Part shown: positions 33,961 to 42,131 of the stretch, one piece after another | Layout of the letters: the number at the start of each line of letters is the position of its first letter | Position numbering within the stretch: the stretch's first letter is position 1 | From: Candidatus Sericytochromatia bacterium S15B-MN24 CBMW_12 | Lineage (GTDB): Bacteria > Cyanobacteriota > Sericytochromatia > S15B-MN24 > UBA4093 | Direction: 5' to 3' | Assembly (NCBI GenBank): GCA_002083825.1 | Contig: DAZV01000006.1 | Coordinates: 1-45,656 of the forward strand | DNA: 45,656 nt | The notes under the pieces: generated by a model | The model's input: the letters and a program-made list of their open reading frames with translations, nothing else | Databases searched by the model: none | Told to the model about the DNA's origin: nothing | Translations under genes and position numbers: made by a program

Positions 33961-35505
33961 ATGGTGGGCAGGGACAAGACTCCCAAGTCCAAGCGATTCA
34001 ACACGATCGCCCACGACGGCGAGAGCTACGCGCATTCCGAGGTCGAGGCCTACACGCCGCGTGACGCGAGGGCAAGCCTGCGCGGCTCGGGCCTCGTTCC
34101 CGTCGATCTCGCCGAGCACGTCGAACCCATCGACATCATGGGTTCGCTCAAGAAGCTGATTGAGCCCTCCGATGCCGAGAAACGCGAGCGGCGGCCCCGC
34201 CAGAAGATCGCTCCCCGCGGCACCTTCTTCTTCAAGGCCATCCCCTCGGCCGGCGGCGACATGATCCAGGGCGACATCATGTCCGCCGACATCAAGTCGG
34301 CCCGCACGATGCTCAAGGAGCGGGGCCTCACCCCGATCTCGATCGAGATCAAGCGTCCCTGGCACGGCTTCAGCGTCGGGAAGTCCAAGGGCCTCAAGAT
34401 GCAACTCGGCGGCGCCGACAAGAAGCGCAAATCCGGACTTTCCGCGATCCTCGAGATCTTCATTCCCCAGCAGATCCCGCTCAAGGATCTGGTCTTCTAC
34501 GTCCAGCAACTCTCCACCATGCTGGACGCGGGTCTCACCATCGCTCAGACGCTCACCATTCTCGACAACAGCATCACCCATGCCACGCTCCTCGGGATCA
34601 ACGCCGACGTTCGCGAGCGGATCTATGAGGGCACGTCCTTGGGGGAAGCCTACGGCAAGTACGAGATCAACCTGCCGTCCATCTTCATCGAACTCGTTGC
34701 GGTCGGCGAGGCCTCGGGAAACCTCGAGGAGACCATGAAGCAGCTCAACGCCTATCTGGAACGGCAGATGGAGACCATGGCCAAGATCAAGTCCGCCCTG
34801 ACCTATCCGATCATCCTTCTGGTCATGATCGTCTTCATCGTGATCGGGCTGATGCTTTTCGTGGTTCCCAACTTCATGGAACTCTTCAAGGAGTTCAAGG
34901 TAACCTTGCCATGGACGACCCAGACCCTGCTCGCGGCGAGCGCCTTCGTTCAGACCAAGTGGTGGCTACTGCCCGTCTATCCGATCGGCTTCTTCTTCGC
35001 GTGGCGCTGGATCATCTCGACGCGCGTCGGCTGCTACCTCTTCGACCTGGTGGAATTCAAGATCCCCCTCATAGGCAAGCTGCGCTACCAGGTGACGGTG
35101 GCCCGGATTCTGCATAACTTGGCGCTGCTCCTGCGCTGCGGCGTGACCATCCTGTCGGCCCTCCAGCAGTGTCGGCAGGGGGCTCAGAACCAGTTCGTCG
35201 CCGCCAAGATGGAGGGCGTCCAGAACGCCGTTTCCCAGGGGGTTCGCATGGCGGCGGCATTTGAAGCCTCGGGCCTGTTCCCGCCCTTCGTCAACCACAT
35301 GCTGCTGGCGGGTGAGGAGTCGGGATCGATCGATGAATTGATGGGTAAGGGCGCGCGGTACGTCGATACGGAGATCGACCGCGCGGTGAAGGGTCTCACG
35401 GCAGCGCTCGAGCCCATCATGACGTTGCTCGTGGCCGGAATCGTGCTCTTCGTTCTGGGCAGCCTCTACATGCCGATGATGGGGTTGATGGGGAAAGGCG
35501 GATGA
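33961..35505 (+). CDS. Inner-membrane platform protein, GspF/PilC family, with duplicated N-terminal domain
   Basis: A 514-residue polytopic protein that forms the inner-membrane platform of type II secretion or type IV pili and contacts the assembly ATPase. The core (about 180-510) has two GspF repeats. The first has LVFYVQQLSTMLDAGLTIAQ and GEASGNLEETMKQL. The second has RILHNLALLLRCGVTILSAL and LLAGEESGSIDELM. Three membrane helices are at about 275-300, 335-360 and 480-505. Ahead of the core are two copies of the small beta domain usually present once (YAHSEVEAYTPRDARASLRG and GDIMSADIKSARTMLKERGL), making the protein about 100 residues longer than usual. The start is ATG 33961 with AAGGGG. 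The next gene overlaps by four bases. Confidence 0.93.
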   Translation: MVGRDKTPKSKRFNTIAHDGESYAHSEVEAYTPRDARASLRGSGLVPVDLAEHVEPIDIMGSLKKLIEPSDAEKRERRPRQKIAPRGTFFFKAIPSAGGDMIQGDIMSADIKSARTMLKERGLTPISIEIKRPWHGFSVGKSKGLKMQLGGADKKRKSGLSAILEIFIPQQIPLKDLVFYVQQLSTMLDAGLTIAQTLTILDNSITHATLLGINADVRERIYEGTSLGEAYGKYEINLPSIFIELVAVGEASGNLEETMKQLNAYLERQMETMAKIKSALTYPIILLVMIVFIVIGLMLFVVPNFMELFKEFKVTLPWTTQTLLAASAFVQTKWWLLPVYPIGFFFAWRWIISTRVGCYLFDLVEFKIPLIGKLRYQVTVARILHNLALLLRCGVTILSALQQCRQGAQNQFVAAKMEGVQNAVSQGVRMAAAFEASGLFPPFVNHMLLAGEESGSIDELMGKGARYVDTEIDRAVKGLTAALEPIMTLLVAGIVLFVLGSLYMPMMGLMGKGG

Positions 35506-35954
35506 GACGCAACGGCTTCTCGCTCCTAGAAGTGACCATGGCCCTGGCGATCAGCCTGGTGCTGATGGCCGCGGGGACTTACGCCTACAGGCAGCACATG
35601 CGTGCGGCGCAGATCAACCGGGCCAAGGTGATGCTGGAGACGATACGCCAGGGAATTGCCATGTACCGTTACCGGCAGGGAACTTTTCCGCCGATCGGGA
35701 CGTTGATTGCCCCGGCGACGCCGTCACTCTACGCCAACATGGACGATCTGGGACAAGCATTCTATTCTCTCGGGCCTGGCGTTCCGTTGCGGGATCCGTT
35801 GATTCCCCCCTCGGGGGCCGGCCCCTCGCCCATCGTCCAGCGCGGGGATGCGACGGCTTCATGGGGCGGCTGGGTCTACGATCCGCTCAACGGAACGATC
35901 ATGCCAAACTTGCCGGGAGCGGAATTTCCGGGAGATCCTCCCGAGCGCTGGTAG
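35502..35954 (+). CDS. Pseudopilin 5
   Basis: A 150-residue pseudopilin: leader MRRNG, cleavage before FSLLEVTMALAISLVLMAA, Glu5 present. The globular part is short, with RYRQGTFPPIGTL and DLGQAFYSLGP, and ends with WGGWVYDPLNG, a different use of Trp-Gly-Gly from the GspG-like group. It starts within the last four bases of the GspF/PilC gene, so it is translationally coupled to it, an arrangement common for pilin-like subunits and their platform. Confidence 0.88.
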   Translation: MRRNGFSLLEVTMALAISLVLMAAGTYAYRQHMRAAQINRAKVMLETIRQGIAMYRYRQGTFPPIGTLIAPATPSLYANMDDLGQAFYSLGPGVPLRDPLIPPSGAGPSPIVQRGDATASWGGWVYDPLNGTIMPNLPGAEFPGDPPERW

Positions 35955-36067
35955 ATCGGGGGGTTGTGCGTAAGTGCACAGTGATTGAACCCGCGATCGG
36001 CTAGAATGAGGCCGACGGACCTACCGATCGGAAAAAGGCCCGCAACGGCCGGCATTAGGAAGGCGTC

Positions 36068-37648
36068 GTGGCAAAGACCAGTATTAGTGACCAGATCGGT
36101 CTCTTCATCTCTGCGACCCGGATCGAGGCGGCGCACCTCACCGGTGATTTCGGCGATCCCGTGCTCGATGGCTATCACTCCATGGATCTTCCCGCGGGGA
36201 TCGTGGCCGAAGACGGGGCGGTCGACGATCTCGTGGCGTTGAGCCGGGTTCTCAAGCAATTCTGGAGCGAGGCCGGCTTCCGGACCAAAAAGGTCGTTCT
36301 CGTTCTCGACACCCGCAAGGCGCTGGTTCGTCAGGCCAGGCTCCCCAACATCCCCATGGGCAACCTCCACCAGGCCATCTTGAGCGAGGCCGAGCAGTTC
36401 GCCATCTTCCGCAAGGACGAACCGCTCATCGACTACTTCGTCACGGATCCCAGCGAGAACCACATTTCGATCTGCTACGGAGCGCTGGCCAAGGATGTCG
36501 CGGACGCCTACTCATCGGCGCTCCAGCGCGCCGGCCTCAAGCTCGTCGCGATCGACCTCGTCCAATTGGCGGGACTCCGGGCGATGGATTTCTTCCACCG
36601 TCTGGAAGAAAAGACCTGGACCAGCATCATGGTGCTCCATCAGCGCCTGATCGTCTCATTCTGGCATGAATCCAAGCTCAAGGTGATCCGCGAGGTGCTT
36701 CTACCGGAACGTGCCGCACTCGACCTCGATCTGATCGCCCAGAGTCACCTAACCGACATCGTGCGCTCAAACGCTCAAGATACGGGCGTCTGGGAAGATA
36801 CTCCCTGCATCGTGATCGGCTGCGCGTCCTTGGGAGACGCCTATTCCCTGTCGGATCGTGCGAGCACGCTGCTCAACGCCGATGCCAAGGTAGCGGGTGA
36901 CACCTCCTGGTTCGTCTCGGACGAGCAGGCGCCCGCCGAGGACGAGGAGGACGAAGACGAGGAGGACGAGGAGGACGAGGGAGACGCGCCGCCGGTCTCT
37001 TACGTGGCAATCGGCGCGGCGCTCTGGGGCCGCCCCGGCAACATCACCTCCTTCAATCTCACCGGGAAGCGCCAGAACCAGAGTTTCGCGGCTCCCTCGG
37101 TGCCGACACTCTCGGTGCCGGGGCTCGAACATCTCGCCGAACAGATCAAGGAGCGCGCCGTACCTATCGCCGCGGTCGCGCTCGTATCGGTTGGCTTGAC
37201 GTCCTGGCAACTTTGGATGAAGTCCGCCCACGACGCCGAGGCCAAGAGCCTCAAGAGGCAGCTGAACGCGATTCAGATCCAGTTGAACGACGAGAAGGCC
37301 AAGCTCTCTACCTCGCCGCCAGCGGCGGAGATACTGCGGCAATGGATCCCGCATCAGCGCGAGAACTCCTTCGCGGTGCGCTTCCTCTCCTCCCTGCGCG
37401 ACATCACGCCCTCCGATACCTGGCTAACCAGCGTGACCTACGCCTCGGGCAAACAGATCGATCTGACGGGAAGCTCGATGAGCCAGACCTCTTGCCTCTA
37501 CTTCGCCGATCAGATCAGTCGGCTGGAGGATATCGAGCAGGTTCGCATCGTGAAGCTCGAGAAGAGCGGCGCGGTCTTTTCTTTCGAGATTCAGGGGGGA
37601 TTCCGCTCGGGATGGCCCCCCCCCTCAGAGACGGCTGACCTGCCATGA
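36068..37648 (+). CDS. PilM-PilN fusion (GspL-like) of the inner-membrane assembly platform
   Basis: A 526-residue protein starting at GTG 36068. The first part (about 1-330) is an actin-like PilM/GspL cytoplasmic domain (LFISATRIEAAHL, VVLVLDTRKALVRQARLP and a block resembling the PilM dimer motif). A strongly acidic run (EDEEDEDEEDEEDEGD, about 290-306) interrupts the domain. One membrane segment follows (about 363-382, AVPIAAVALVSVGLTSWQLW), then a coiled coil (LKRQLNAIQIQLNDEKAKL) and a PilN-type ferredoxin-like domain with FLSSLRDITPSDTWLTSVTY. In most type IV pilus loci PilM and PilN are separate; here the fusion copies the order of GspL in type II secretion. It overlaps the next gene by four bases. 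Confidence 0.85.
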   Translation: MAKTSISDQIGLFISATRIEAAHLTGDFGDPVLDGYHSMDLPAGIVAEDGAVDDLVALSRVLKQFWSEAGFRTKKVVLVLDTRKALVRQARLPNIPMGNLHQAILSEAEQFAIFRKDEPLIDYFVTDPSENHISICYGALAKDVADAYSSALQRAGLKLVAIDLVQLAGLRAMDFFHRLEEKTWTSIMVLHQRLIVSFWHESKLKVIREVLLPERAALDLDLIAQSHLTDIVRSNAQDTGVWEDTPCIVIGCASLGDAYSLSDRASTLLNADAKVAGDTSWFVSDEQAPAEDEEDEDEEDEEDEGDAPPVSYVAIGAALWGRPGNITSFNLTGKRQNQSFAAPSVPTLSVPGLEHLAEQIKERAVPIAAVALVSVGLTSWQLWMKSAHDAEAKSLKRQLNAIQIQLNDEKAKLSTSPPAAEILRQWIPHQRENSFAVRFLSSLRDITPSDTWLTSVTYASGKQIDLTGSSMSQTSCLYFADQISRLEDIEQVRIVKLEKSGAVFSFEIQGGFRSGWPPPSETADLP

Positions 37649-38775
37649 ACCGCATCGAACAAGGGATCCTGATCGGTGGACTGATCCTGGCCATGGGAAT
37701 TCCTGGGGGACTCTATTTCTTCGGGGTCAAACCGGCGGCCAGCGAGATCGCGACGATTCGCGGCAAGATGGATGCAGCCGTTCGCGAACGGGACACCAAC
37801 CAGAAGGTCCTCTCGGGCCAGCAGGTGGAATGGGAACAGCTGACCGACGAGATCCGGCGCCTTCATCTCTTCGACCTTCGAGAGGAGAAAAACGTCGAGA
37901 CCACGATCATCAACCGATCCAACCTCGTCTTGATCGGGCTCTCGGAGATCTTCGAGCGGAACGGAGTGGCCCTGGACTCCCTGGGACCGCTGCCGATGGA
38001 GAAGGTGAGCGTTCTGATCGACGGCACGCCCCAAGCTGGAGTGAACCGCCGCAAGTACGCGATCAAGGCGCGGGGAGGCTACCGCGGCCTGATCGCGGCC
38101 ATCGATGCCATCAAGGATCTGCCGCCCACCATGTCGGTGGACGCCTACGACGTGTCCTACCTCGACTCGAATCAGAATCAGGCCAGGGTCTCGCTCGACT
38201 TGACCCTTTCCTTCAACTTTCTGTTGACTCCGCCTCAGCTGGATCAGATCCAGGTGCCTCAGGCCTCTTCGAGTTCCCAACCTCAAAAGGTCGGGGCCAA
38301 GCTAGGTCGTCTCTGGGCCTGGATCATGCCCCCAGCTCATGCCCAGACGACGCCGAAATCCCGGAAACCGGACTACGTGATTCCGGTCAAGAAGGACGCC
38401 GTTCTGGGAAGATCCGAACCCTTCCTACCCCTGACTCCTCAGTCGAGCAGTTCACCCATGGCCGCGGCCAAGCCAAGCCAGAAGAACGTCCCGCAACTCA
38501 ACCTTTCGTTGCTCGGGGTAATGTTCTCGGGAGATAGCTTGCCGAGCGCGCTGATCCGGGTGGATAATCGTCGCATCAGCGTCCGTCCGGGCTCCCGGCT
38601 CGCCGGCGACGCAGAGGTGCTCGCCATCGGGGGAGACTACATCCTGGTGAAGCACGGCGGGATCATTCATCGCGTCAAGCTGTCGAGAGGCCTGGAGGCA
38701 CCGGAACCAGACGCCCAGGAACGCCCCCTCCCCGATCTGCCCTTGCCTCCGCCCCTTCCCATTCCGGTCGACTAG
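37645..38775 (+). CDS. PilO-PilP fusion of the alignment complex
   Basis: A 376-residue inner-membrane protein. One helix (about 8-28, GILIGGLILAMGIPGGLYFF) is followed by a coiled coil and a PilO-like periplasmic domain (KYAIKARGGYRGLIAAIDAI). A low-complexity linker (about 215-285) precedes a C-terminal PilP/GspC-type HR domain (LNLSLLGVMFSGDSLPSALI, AEVLAIGGDYILVKHGG). The tail is Pro-rich. Normally PilO and PilP (GspM and GspC) are separate. The HR domain would contact the secretin and the PilO part the PilM-PilN fusion, so this one chain would bridge inner and outer membranes. It starts within the PilM-PilN stop and is followed by the ATPase gene. Confidence 0.82.
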   Translation: MNRIEQGILIGGLILAMGIPGGLYFFGVKPAASEIATIRGKMDAAVRERDTNQKVLSGQQVEWEQLTDEIRRLHLFDLREEKNVETTIINRSNLVLIGLSEIFERNGVALDSLGPLPMEKVSVLIDGTPQAGVNRRKYAIKARGGYRGLIAAIDAIKDLPPTMSVDAYDVSYLDSNQNQARVSLDLTLSFNFLLTPPQLDQIQVPQASSSSQPQKVGAKLGRLWAWIMPPAHAQTTPKSRKPDYVIPVKKDAVLGRSEPFLPLTPQSSSSPMAAAKPSQKNVPQLNLSLLGVMFSGDSLPSALIRVDNRRISVRPGSRLAGDAEVLAIGGDYILVKHGGIIHRVKLSRGLEAPEPDAQERPLPDLPLPPPLPIPVD

Positions 38776-38784
38776 GAGGACGCC

Positions 38785-40548
38785 ATGGATGCGATAGAAC
38801 GCCGATCAGAGCCTACTGGTCCCATACGCAAACTCCGGGTTGGAGAGTGGTTGAACAGCCTTGGGATGATATCCCAGGCCCAACTCGCCGAAGCCCTTGC
38901 GATGCAGCAATCGACCGGCAAGCGCATCGGCGACATCCTCATCCAGATGGGCTACATCCGCGAGAAGGAGCTCAGCGAGGTCCTGATGCTCCAGGAGGCG
39001 CTCGCAGCCAAATCGTCGCTCACCGACTTCCCGATCGACTCCTCCATTCTGAGTCTCCTGCCCGAGACCTTTTCGCGCCAGCATTTCGTGATCCCGCTGA
39101 TCAAGGTGGGCCGTCGCCTGGTCGTGGCCGTCAACCGTTCCGACGATGCGCGCTTGCTGGACCATATCACCTTGCTCACGGGCTACTTCGTCATTCCCAT
39201 CGCCTTCCGGCAAGAGGACCTCCAGACGGCGCTCTCCTACTTCTTCGAAAACAAGCAAGCCGTGAGCAACACGGCCATCGAGAAGGCCGTCAAGACCATG
39301 GGCGGTTCGGCCAGCGATCAGGCAGCGGCGGCGAAGGGCCAGGCCCAGGAAATCAGGCCGGCGGGCATCACGGGCGACGCTCCGATCATCGAACTCGTCA
39401 ATTCCCTCCTGACCGAGGCCGTCGAACTGGGTGTCAGCGACGTCCACCTCGAACCCATGGAACTTTGCCTTCAAATCCGCTTCCGGATCGACGGCGTGCT
39501 GAACAAGAACCTCGAAATTCCCAAGGCGATCGAATCCTCCGTGATCACGCGCTTCAAGGTCCTGTCCAACATGAACATCACCGAGAAGCGGCGCCCCCAA
39601 GACGGGCGCTTCTCCGCCCGCTTCAACGGCGAGAAAATCGACTTCCGCGTCGCATGCATCCCCACCCACTGGGGAGAGAAGATCGTCCTGCGCCTCCTGC
39701 GTCCCAAATCCATCATGCTCGGCATGAACAAGCTCGGCTTCGAAGCCGATCATGCCAAGCTGCTCGATCGCCTGCTCAACACCCCGACCGGCATCATGGT
39801 CGTCACGGGCCCGACCGGCAGCGGTAAGACCACCACGCTCTACGCCGCGCTTCAGCAGTTCGACCGAGAATCCGACAGTATCGTGACGATTGAGGACCCC
39901 GTCGAATTTCCCGTCGAGGGCATCTCCCAGATCCAGATCAACGCCAAGATCGAGATGACCTTCGCCAGCGCCCTGCGCACCATTCTCCGCCTCGACCCCG
40001 ACATCGTCATGCTCGGCGAGATCCGCGACCACGAAACCCTCGAAACGGCCGCCCACGCGGCGATGACCGGCCACTTCGTGCTCTCCACCCTGCATACCAA
40101 CGACGCCATCTCGACGATCGGCCGCATGATCGAAATGGGCCTGCCCCCCTACGTCGTCAGCGGCACCCTGAGGGGAATCATCGCCCAGCGGCTGGTCCGA
40201 CGCATCTGCTCGCGCTGCGCGGAGGATTACGAAGCGACCGAGACCGACAAGCAATTCCTGGGAGTTCCCCTGGATCAGCCGCTCACCCTGGCCCGCGGCA
40301 AGGGTTGCGAAACCTGCAATGGCTCGGGCCACAAGGGTCAACTGGGCGTTTACGAGATCCTGGTCCTCAATCGACACTTGCAGGCCGCCATCACCGACGG
40401 CGCCACCATGACGACGCTCGCCGAGTTAGCCGTCCGCTACGGCTTCCGGGACATGCTCCATGACGCCAAGCGCAAAATCATGAAGAAGATGACCACCCCT
40501 CAGGAAGTCATCCGCATCCTGGGACAGGGCAACGACGACGAGGACTGA
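38785..40548 (+). CDS. Assembly ATPase, GspE/PilB family
   Basis: A 587-residue hexameric ATPase that powers pseudopilus or pilus extension. The N-terminal MshEN-type domain (about 15-130, with QQSTGKRIGDILIQMG) is of a kind that binds c-di-GMP in related proteins. The core has Walker A GPTGSGKT at about 342-349, the Asp box, Walker B (RLDPDIVMLGEIRD) and the His box HFVLSTLHTND. The C terminus keeps the tetracysteine zinc module ([17 protein letters not shown]), as in extension ATPases, not in PilT. AGGAGG precedes the ATG. It is the last gene of the run from 36068 and converges on the minus-strand minor-pilin operon. Confidence 0.95.
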   Translation: MDAIERRSEPTGPIRKLRVGEWLNSLGMISQAQLAEALAMQQSTGKRIGDILIQMGYIREKELSEVLMLQEALAAKSSLTDFPIDSSILSLLPETFSRQHFVIPLIKVGRRLVVAVNRSDDARLLDHITLLTGYFVIPIAFRQEDLQTALSYFFENKQAVSNTAIEKAVKTMGGSASDQAAAAKGQAQEIRPAGITGDAPIIELVNSLLTEAVELGVSDVHLEPMELCLQIRFRIDGVLNKNLEIPKAIESSVITRFKVLSNMNITEKRRPQDGRFSARFNGEKIDFRVACIPTHWGEKIVLRLLRPKSIMLGMNKLGFEADHAKLLDRLLNTPTGIMVVTGPTGSGKTTTLYAALQQFDRESDSIVTIEDPVEFPVEGISQIQINAKIEMTFASALRTILRLDPDIVMLGEIRDHETLETAAHAAMTGHFVLSTLHTNDAISTIGRMIEMGLPPYVVSGTLRGIIAQRLVRRICSRCAEDYEATETDKQFLGVPLDQPLTLARGKGCETCNGSGHKGQLGVYEILVLNRHLQAAITDGATMTTLAELAVRYGFRDMLHDAKRKIMKKMTTPQEVIRILGQGNDDED

Positions 40549-40554
40549 AGCCCG

Positions 40555-41157
40555 TCACGGCCGGTTCCGCAGGGCCACGCTCGTTCGGACGTATCGCTTG
40601 GGGGCCTCGAGCCGTCCATGAATCACCAGGTAGACTCCGACTCGGGCGATCAGGCTCGGATCGAAGACCGGTTCCGCGAGGCGCGCCCCGCGGGAGTCGA
40701 AGTAGCTGAAGATCGGCACGGACCCCGCGGTCGGAGCGCCCGTGGAATCGAGATAGGTCTGGGGGAAAAGGCCGCGGCTCGCATGCGACGGGTTGTGGTT
40801 GCGGATCAGCCGAGGCTGGCAGATCGGCATTCCATCGAAAAGCATCGCACGGGCCAGCGGATCGGAGGCATCGCCGTCGGCGAGCCGAAAAACGTGGAGG
40901 CCGCCATCGCGAAGCCGATAGGTAATCGAGCTGGTCCCAGCAAGCGTCACCGCCTCTGCCGCCGCCAATCCGTCCACGATCCGGTCGGCCACTCCCGCCG
41001 CGAGCCGAACCCCCTGACGCTCGCTGAGGATAGCTCCGAACGACGCCTGCTGCTGTCGGTACATCGCGAAGAGCCCCCCGGTCAGACCGACGAGCAGCGT
41101 GGTCGCCAGGAGAACCTCCAGCATGGTGAGTCCAAGCTCGGAACGAGTGCTCGGCAT
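40555..41157 (-). CDS. Minor pseudopilin, PilW/GspJ-like
   Basis: A 200-residue pilin-like protein. The leader MPSTRSELG is cleaved before LTMLEVLLATTLLVGLTGGL, with Leu in place of Phe and Glu5 conserved. The globular part is larger than in a GspG-type protein (LRDGGLHVFRLADGDASD, YVRTSVALRNRP at the end), which fits PilW/GspJ minor pilins that cap the fibre. It lies one base after the PilV-like gene and is the last of a three-gene minor-pilin operon, six bases from the convergent ATPase gene. Confidence 0.85.
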   Translation of the reverse strand: MPSTRSELGLTMLEVLLATTLLVGLTGGLFAMYRQQQASFGAILSERQGVRLAAGVADRIVDGLAAAEAVTLAGTSSITYRLRDGGLHVFRLADGDASDPLARAMLFDGMPICQPRLIRNHNPSHASRGLFPQTYLDSTGAPTAGSVPIFSYFDSRGARLAEPVFDPSLIARVGVYLVIHGRLEAPKRYVRTSVALRNRP

Positions 41158-41158
41158 C

Positions 41159-41611
41159 CTAGTACCCCACTCGTCCCACGGCGGGGATCATCTCGGAAAG
41201 GGTCGCCAATCGCGTCAGGAGCGTCCTACCCACCAGGTGAGCGCCGGGACCCTGCCGGACTTCGATCGAATACGTGGCCATCGCGTACGTGATGCCGGCG
41301 AATGAGCCCGTGGCATAGTCGATGGCGTCGACCGCCACCGAATAAGAGGCGGGCGCAAGCGCCAGCGGCGGTATCGTCGGATACGCCGAAGGCCAGGCGG
41401 GAGCGTCGGGGTGGGCGCGGATCAGCTCGGCTTGATCGCGAAGCAGATGCTCGACGATCTCCGAATGCTCGAGGAGCACGCCGCCCGAGGGGCTCAGGTT
41501 ACCCAAGACCGATTTCGACAAGGGTGCCAGCGCCATGATCCCGACGAGCAGGACCAAGATCGCCAGCATGGCCTCCAGCAGCGTGAATCCGGCTTTCCTA
41601 CGGTTGCTCAT
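41159..41611 (-). CDS. Minor pseudopilin, PilV/GspI-like
   Basis: A 150-residue pilin-like protein: leader MSNRRKAG, cleavage before FTLLEAMLAILVLLVGIMAL, Glu5 conserved. The Glu-Ala-Met-x-Ala pattern and size match PilV/GspI minor pilins, which with PilW and PilX form the tip complex that starts pilus growth. It starts 14 bases before the end of the PilX-like gene and ends one base before the PilW-like gene, so the order is PilX, PilV, PilW on the minus strand. Confidence 0.86.
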   Translation of the reverse strand: MSNRRKAGFTLLEAMLAILVLLVGIMALAPLSKSVLGNLSPSGGVLLEHSEIVEHLLRDQAELIRAHPDAPAWPSAYPTIPPLALAPASYSVAVDAIDYATGSFAGITYAMATYSIEVRQGPGAHLVGRTLLTRLATLSEMIPAVGRVGY

Positions 41612-42092
41612 ACCGGGTGATTCTCCAGGGGTTGCCTACGGCGTTGCCCGCGATTCGGACCTTGGCGACGCGCTTCACTTGCGACCATTTGCTCGGAAAG
41701 GAGGAATCGGCTCGCGCTTGCCCGGTAAACGTGTACTCATACTCGGGCGGTACGGCGCTGGGGGTCGCACCGGTCTGGACGCCATGAAACTCCATGCTCA
41801 ACGGAACCGAGTACGCCTCGTAATCGACGGTCGTGGAGTGGGTCGCGTCGCATGTGAGCAAGGTTCCCGGATCCTTTCCGCGAACGTTCAGCTCGATCAT
41901 GAGGGAGTTGATCCCGGCTTCGGCCATGAACTGAGCCTGGGTCGCGGCGAAACCCGAATTCTTGCGCCCGGCCGAGTCGTCGGCGTAGCGCTGCATGAAC
42001 TTCACCAGAGCGAGGCTCGTGACGGTCATTCCCAGCACGAGAACCGTGGCTATCAGGATGGCATTTCCTTGCTCGGCGGCTTGATATCGCAT
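41598..42092 (-). CDS. PilX/GspK-like minor pilin without Glu5
   Basis: A 164-residue protein, first in the minor-pilin operon. The N terminus (MRYQAAEQGNAILIATVLVL) has the QG-x-A-hydrophobic start of PilX/GspK proteins, but no Glu at position 5 after the cleavage-like Gly. GspK proteins also lack Glu5, and this is thought to mark the tip subunit. The rest has TQAQFMAEAGINSLMIEL, typical of PilX helices, and a small beta domain. There is no ribosome site before the ATG, and a -10-like TATGCT lies only six bases upstream, which would make the mRNA leaderless. Confidence 0.75.
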   Translation of the reverse strand: MRYQAAEQGNAILIATVLVLGMTVTSLALVKFMQRYADDSAGRKNSGFAATQAQFMAEAGINSLMIELNVRGKDPGTLLTCDATHSTTVDYEAYSVPLSMEFHGVQTGATPSAVPPEYEYTFTGQARADSSFPSKWSQVKRVAKVRIAGNAVGNPWRITRYEQP

Positions 42093-42098
42093 ACCGAC

Positions 42099-42107
42099 AG
42101 CATACCC
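42099..42107 (-). promoter_or_regulatory. Possible leaderless promoter of the minor-pilin operon
   Basis: GGGTATGCT reads on the minus strand from 42107 to 42099. From the end of TATGCT only six bases (42098-42093) separate it from the ATG at 42092, so transcription would start at or near the A of the start codon. No -35 of the GTTT type is visible. Confidence 0.4.
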
Positions 42108-42131
42108 GCCCGGGCAGGGGATTATTAGCTT

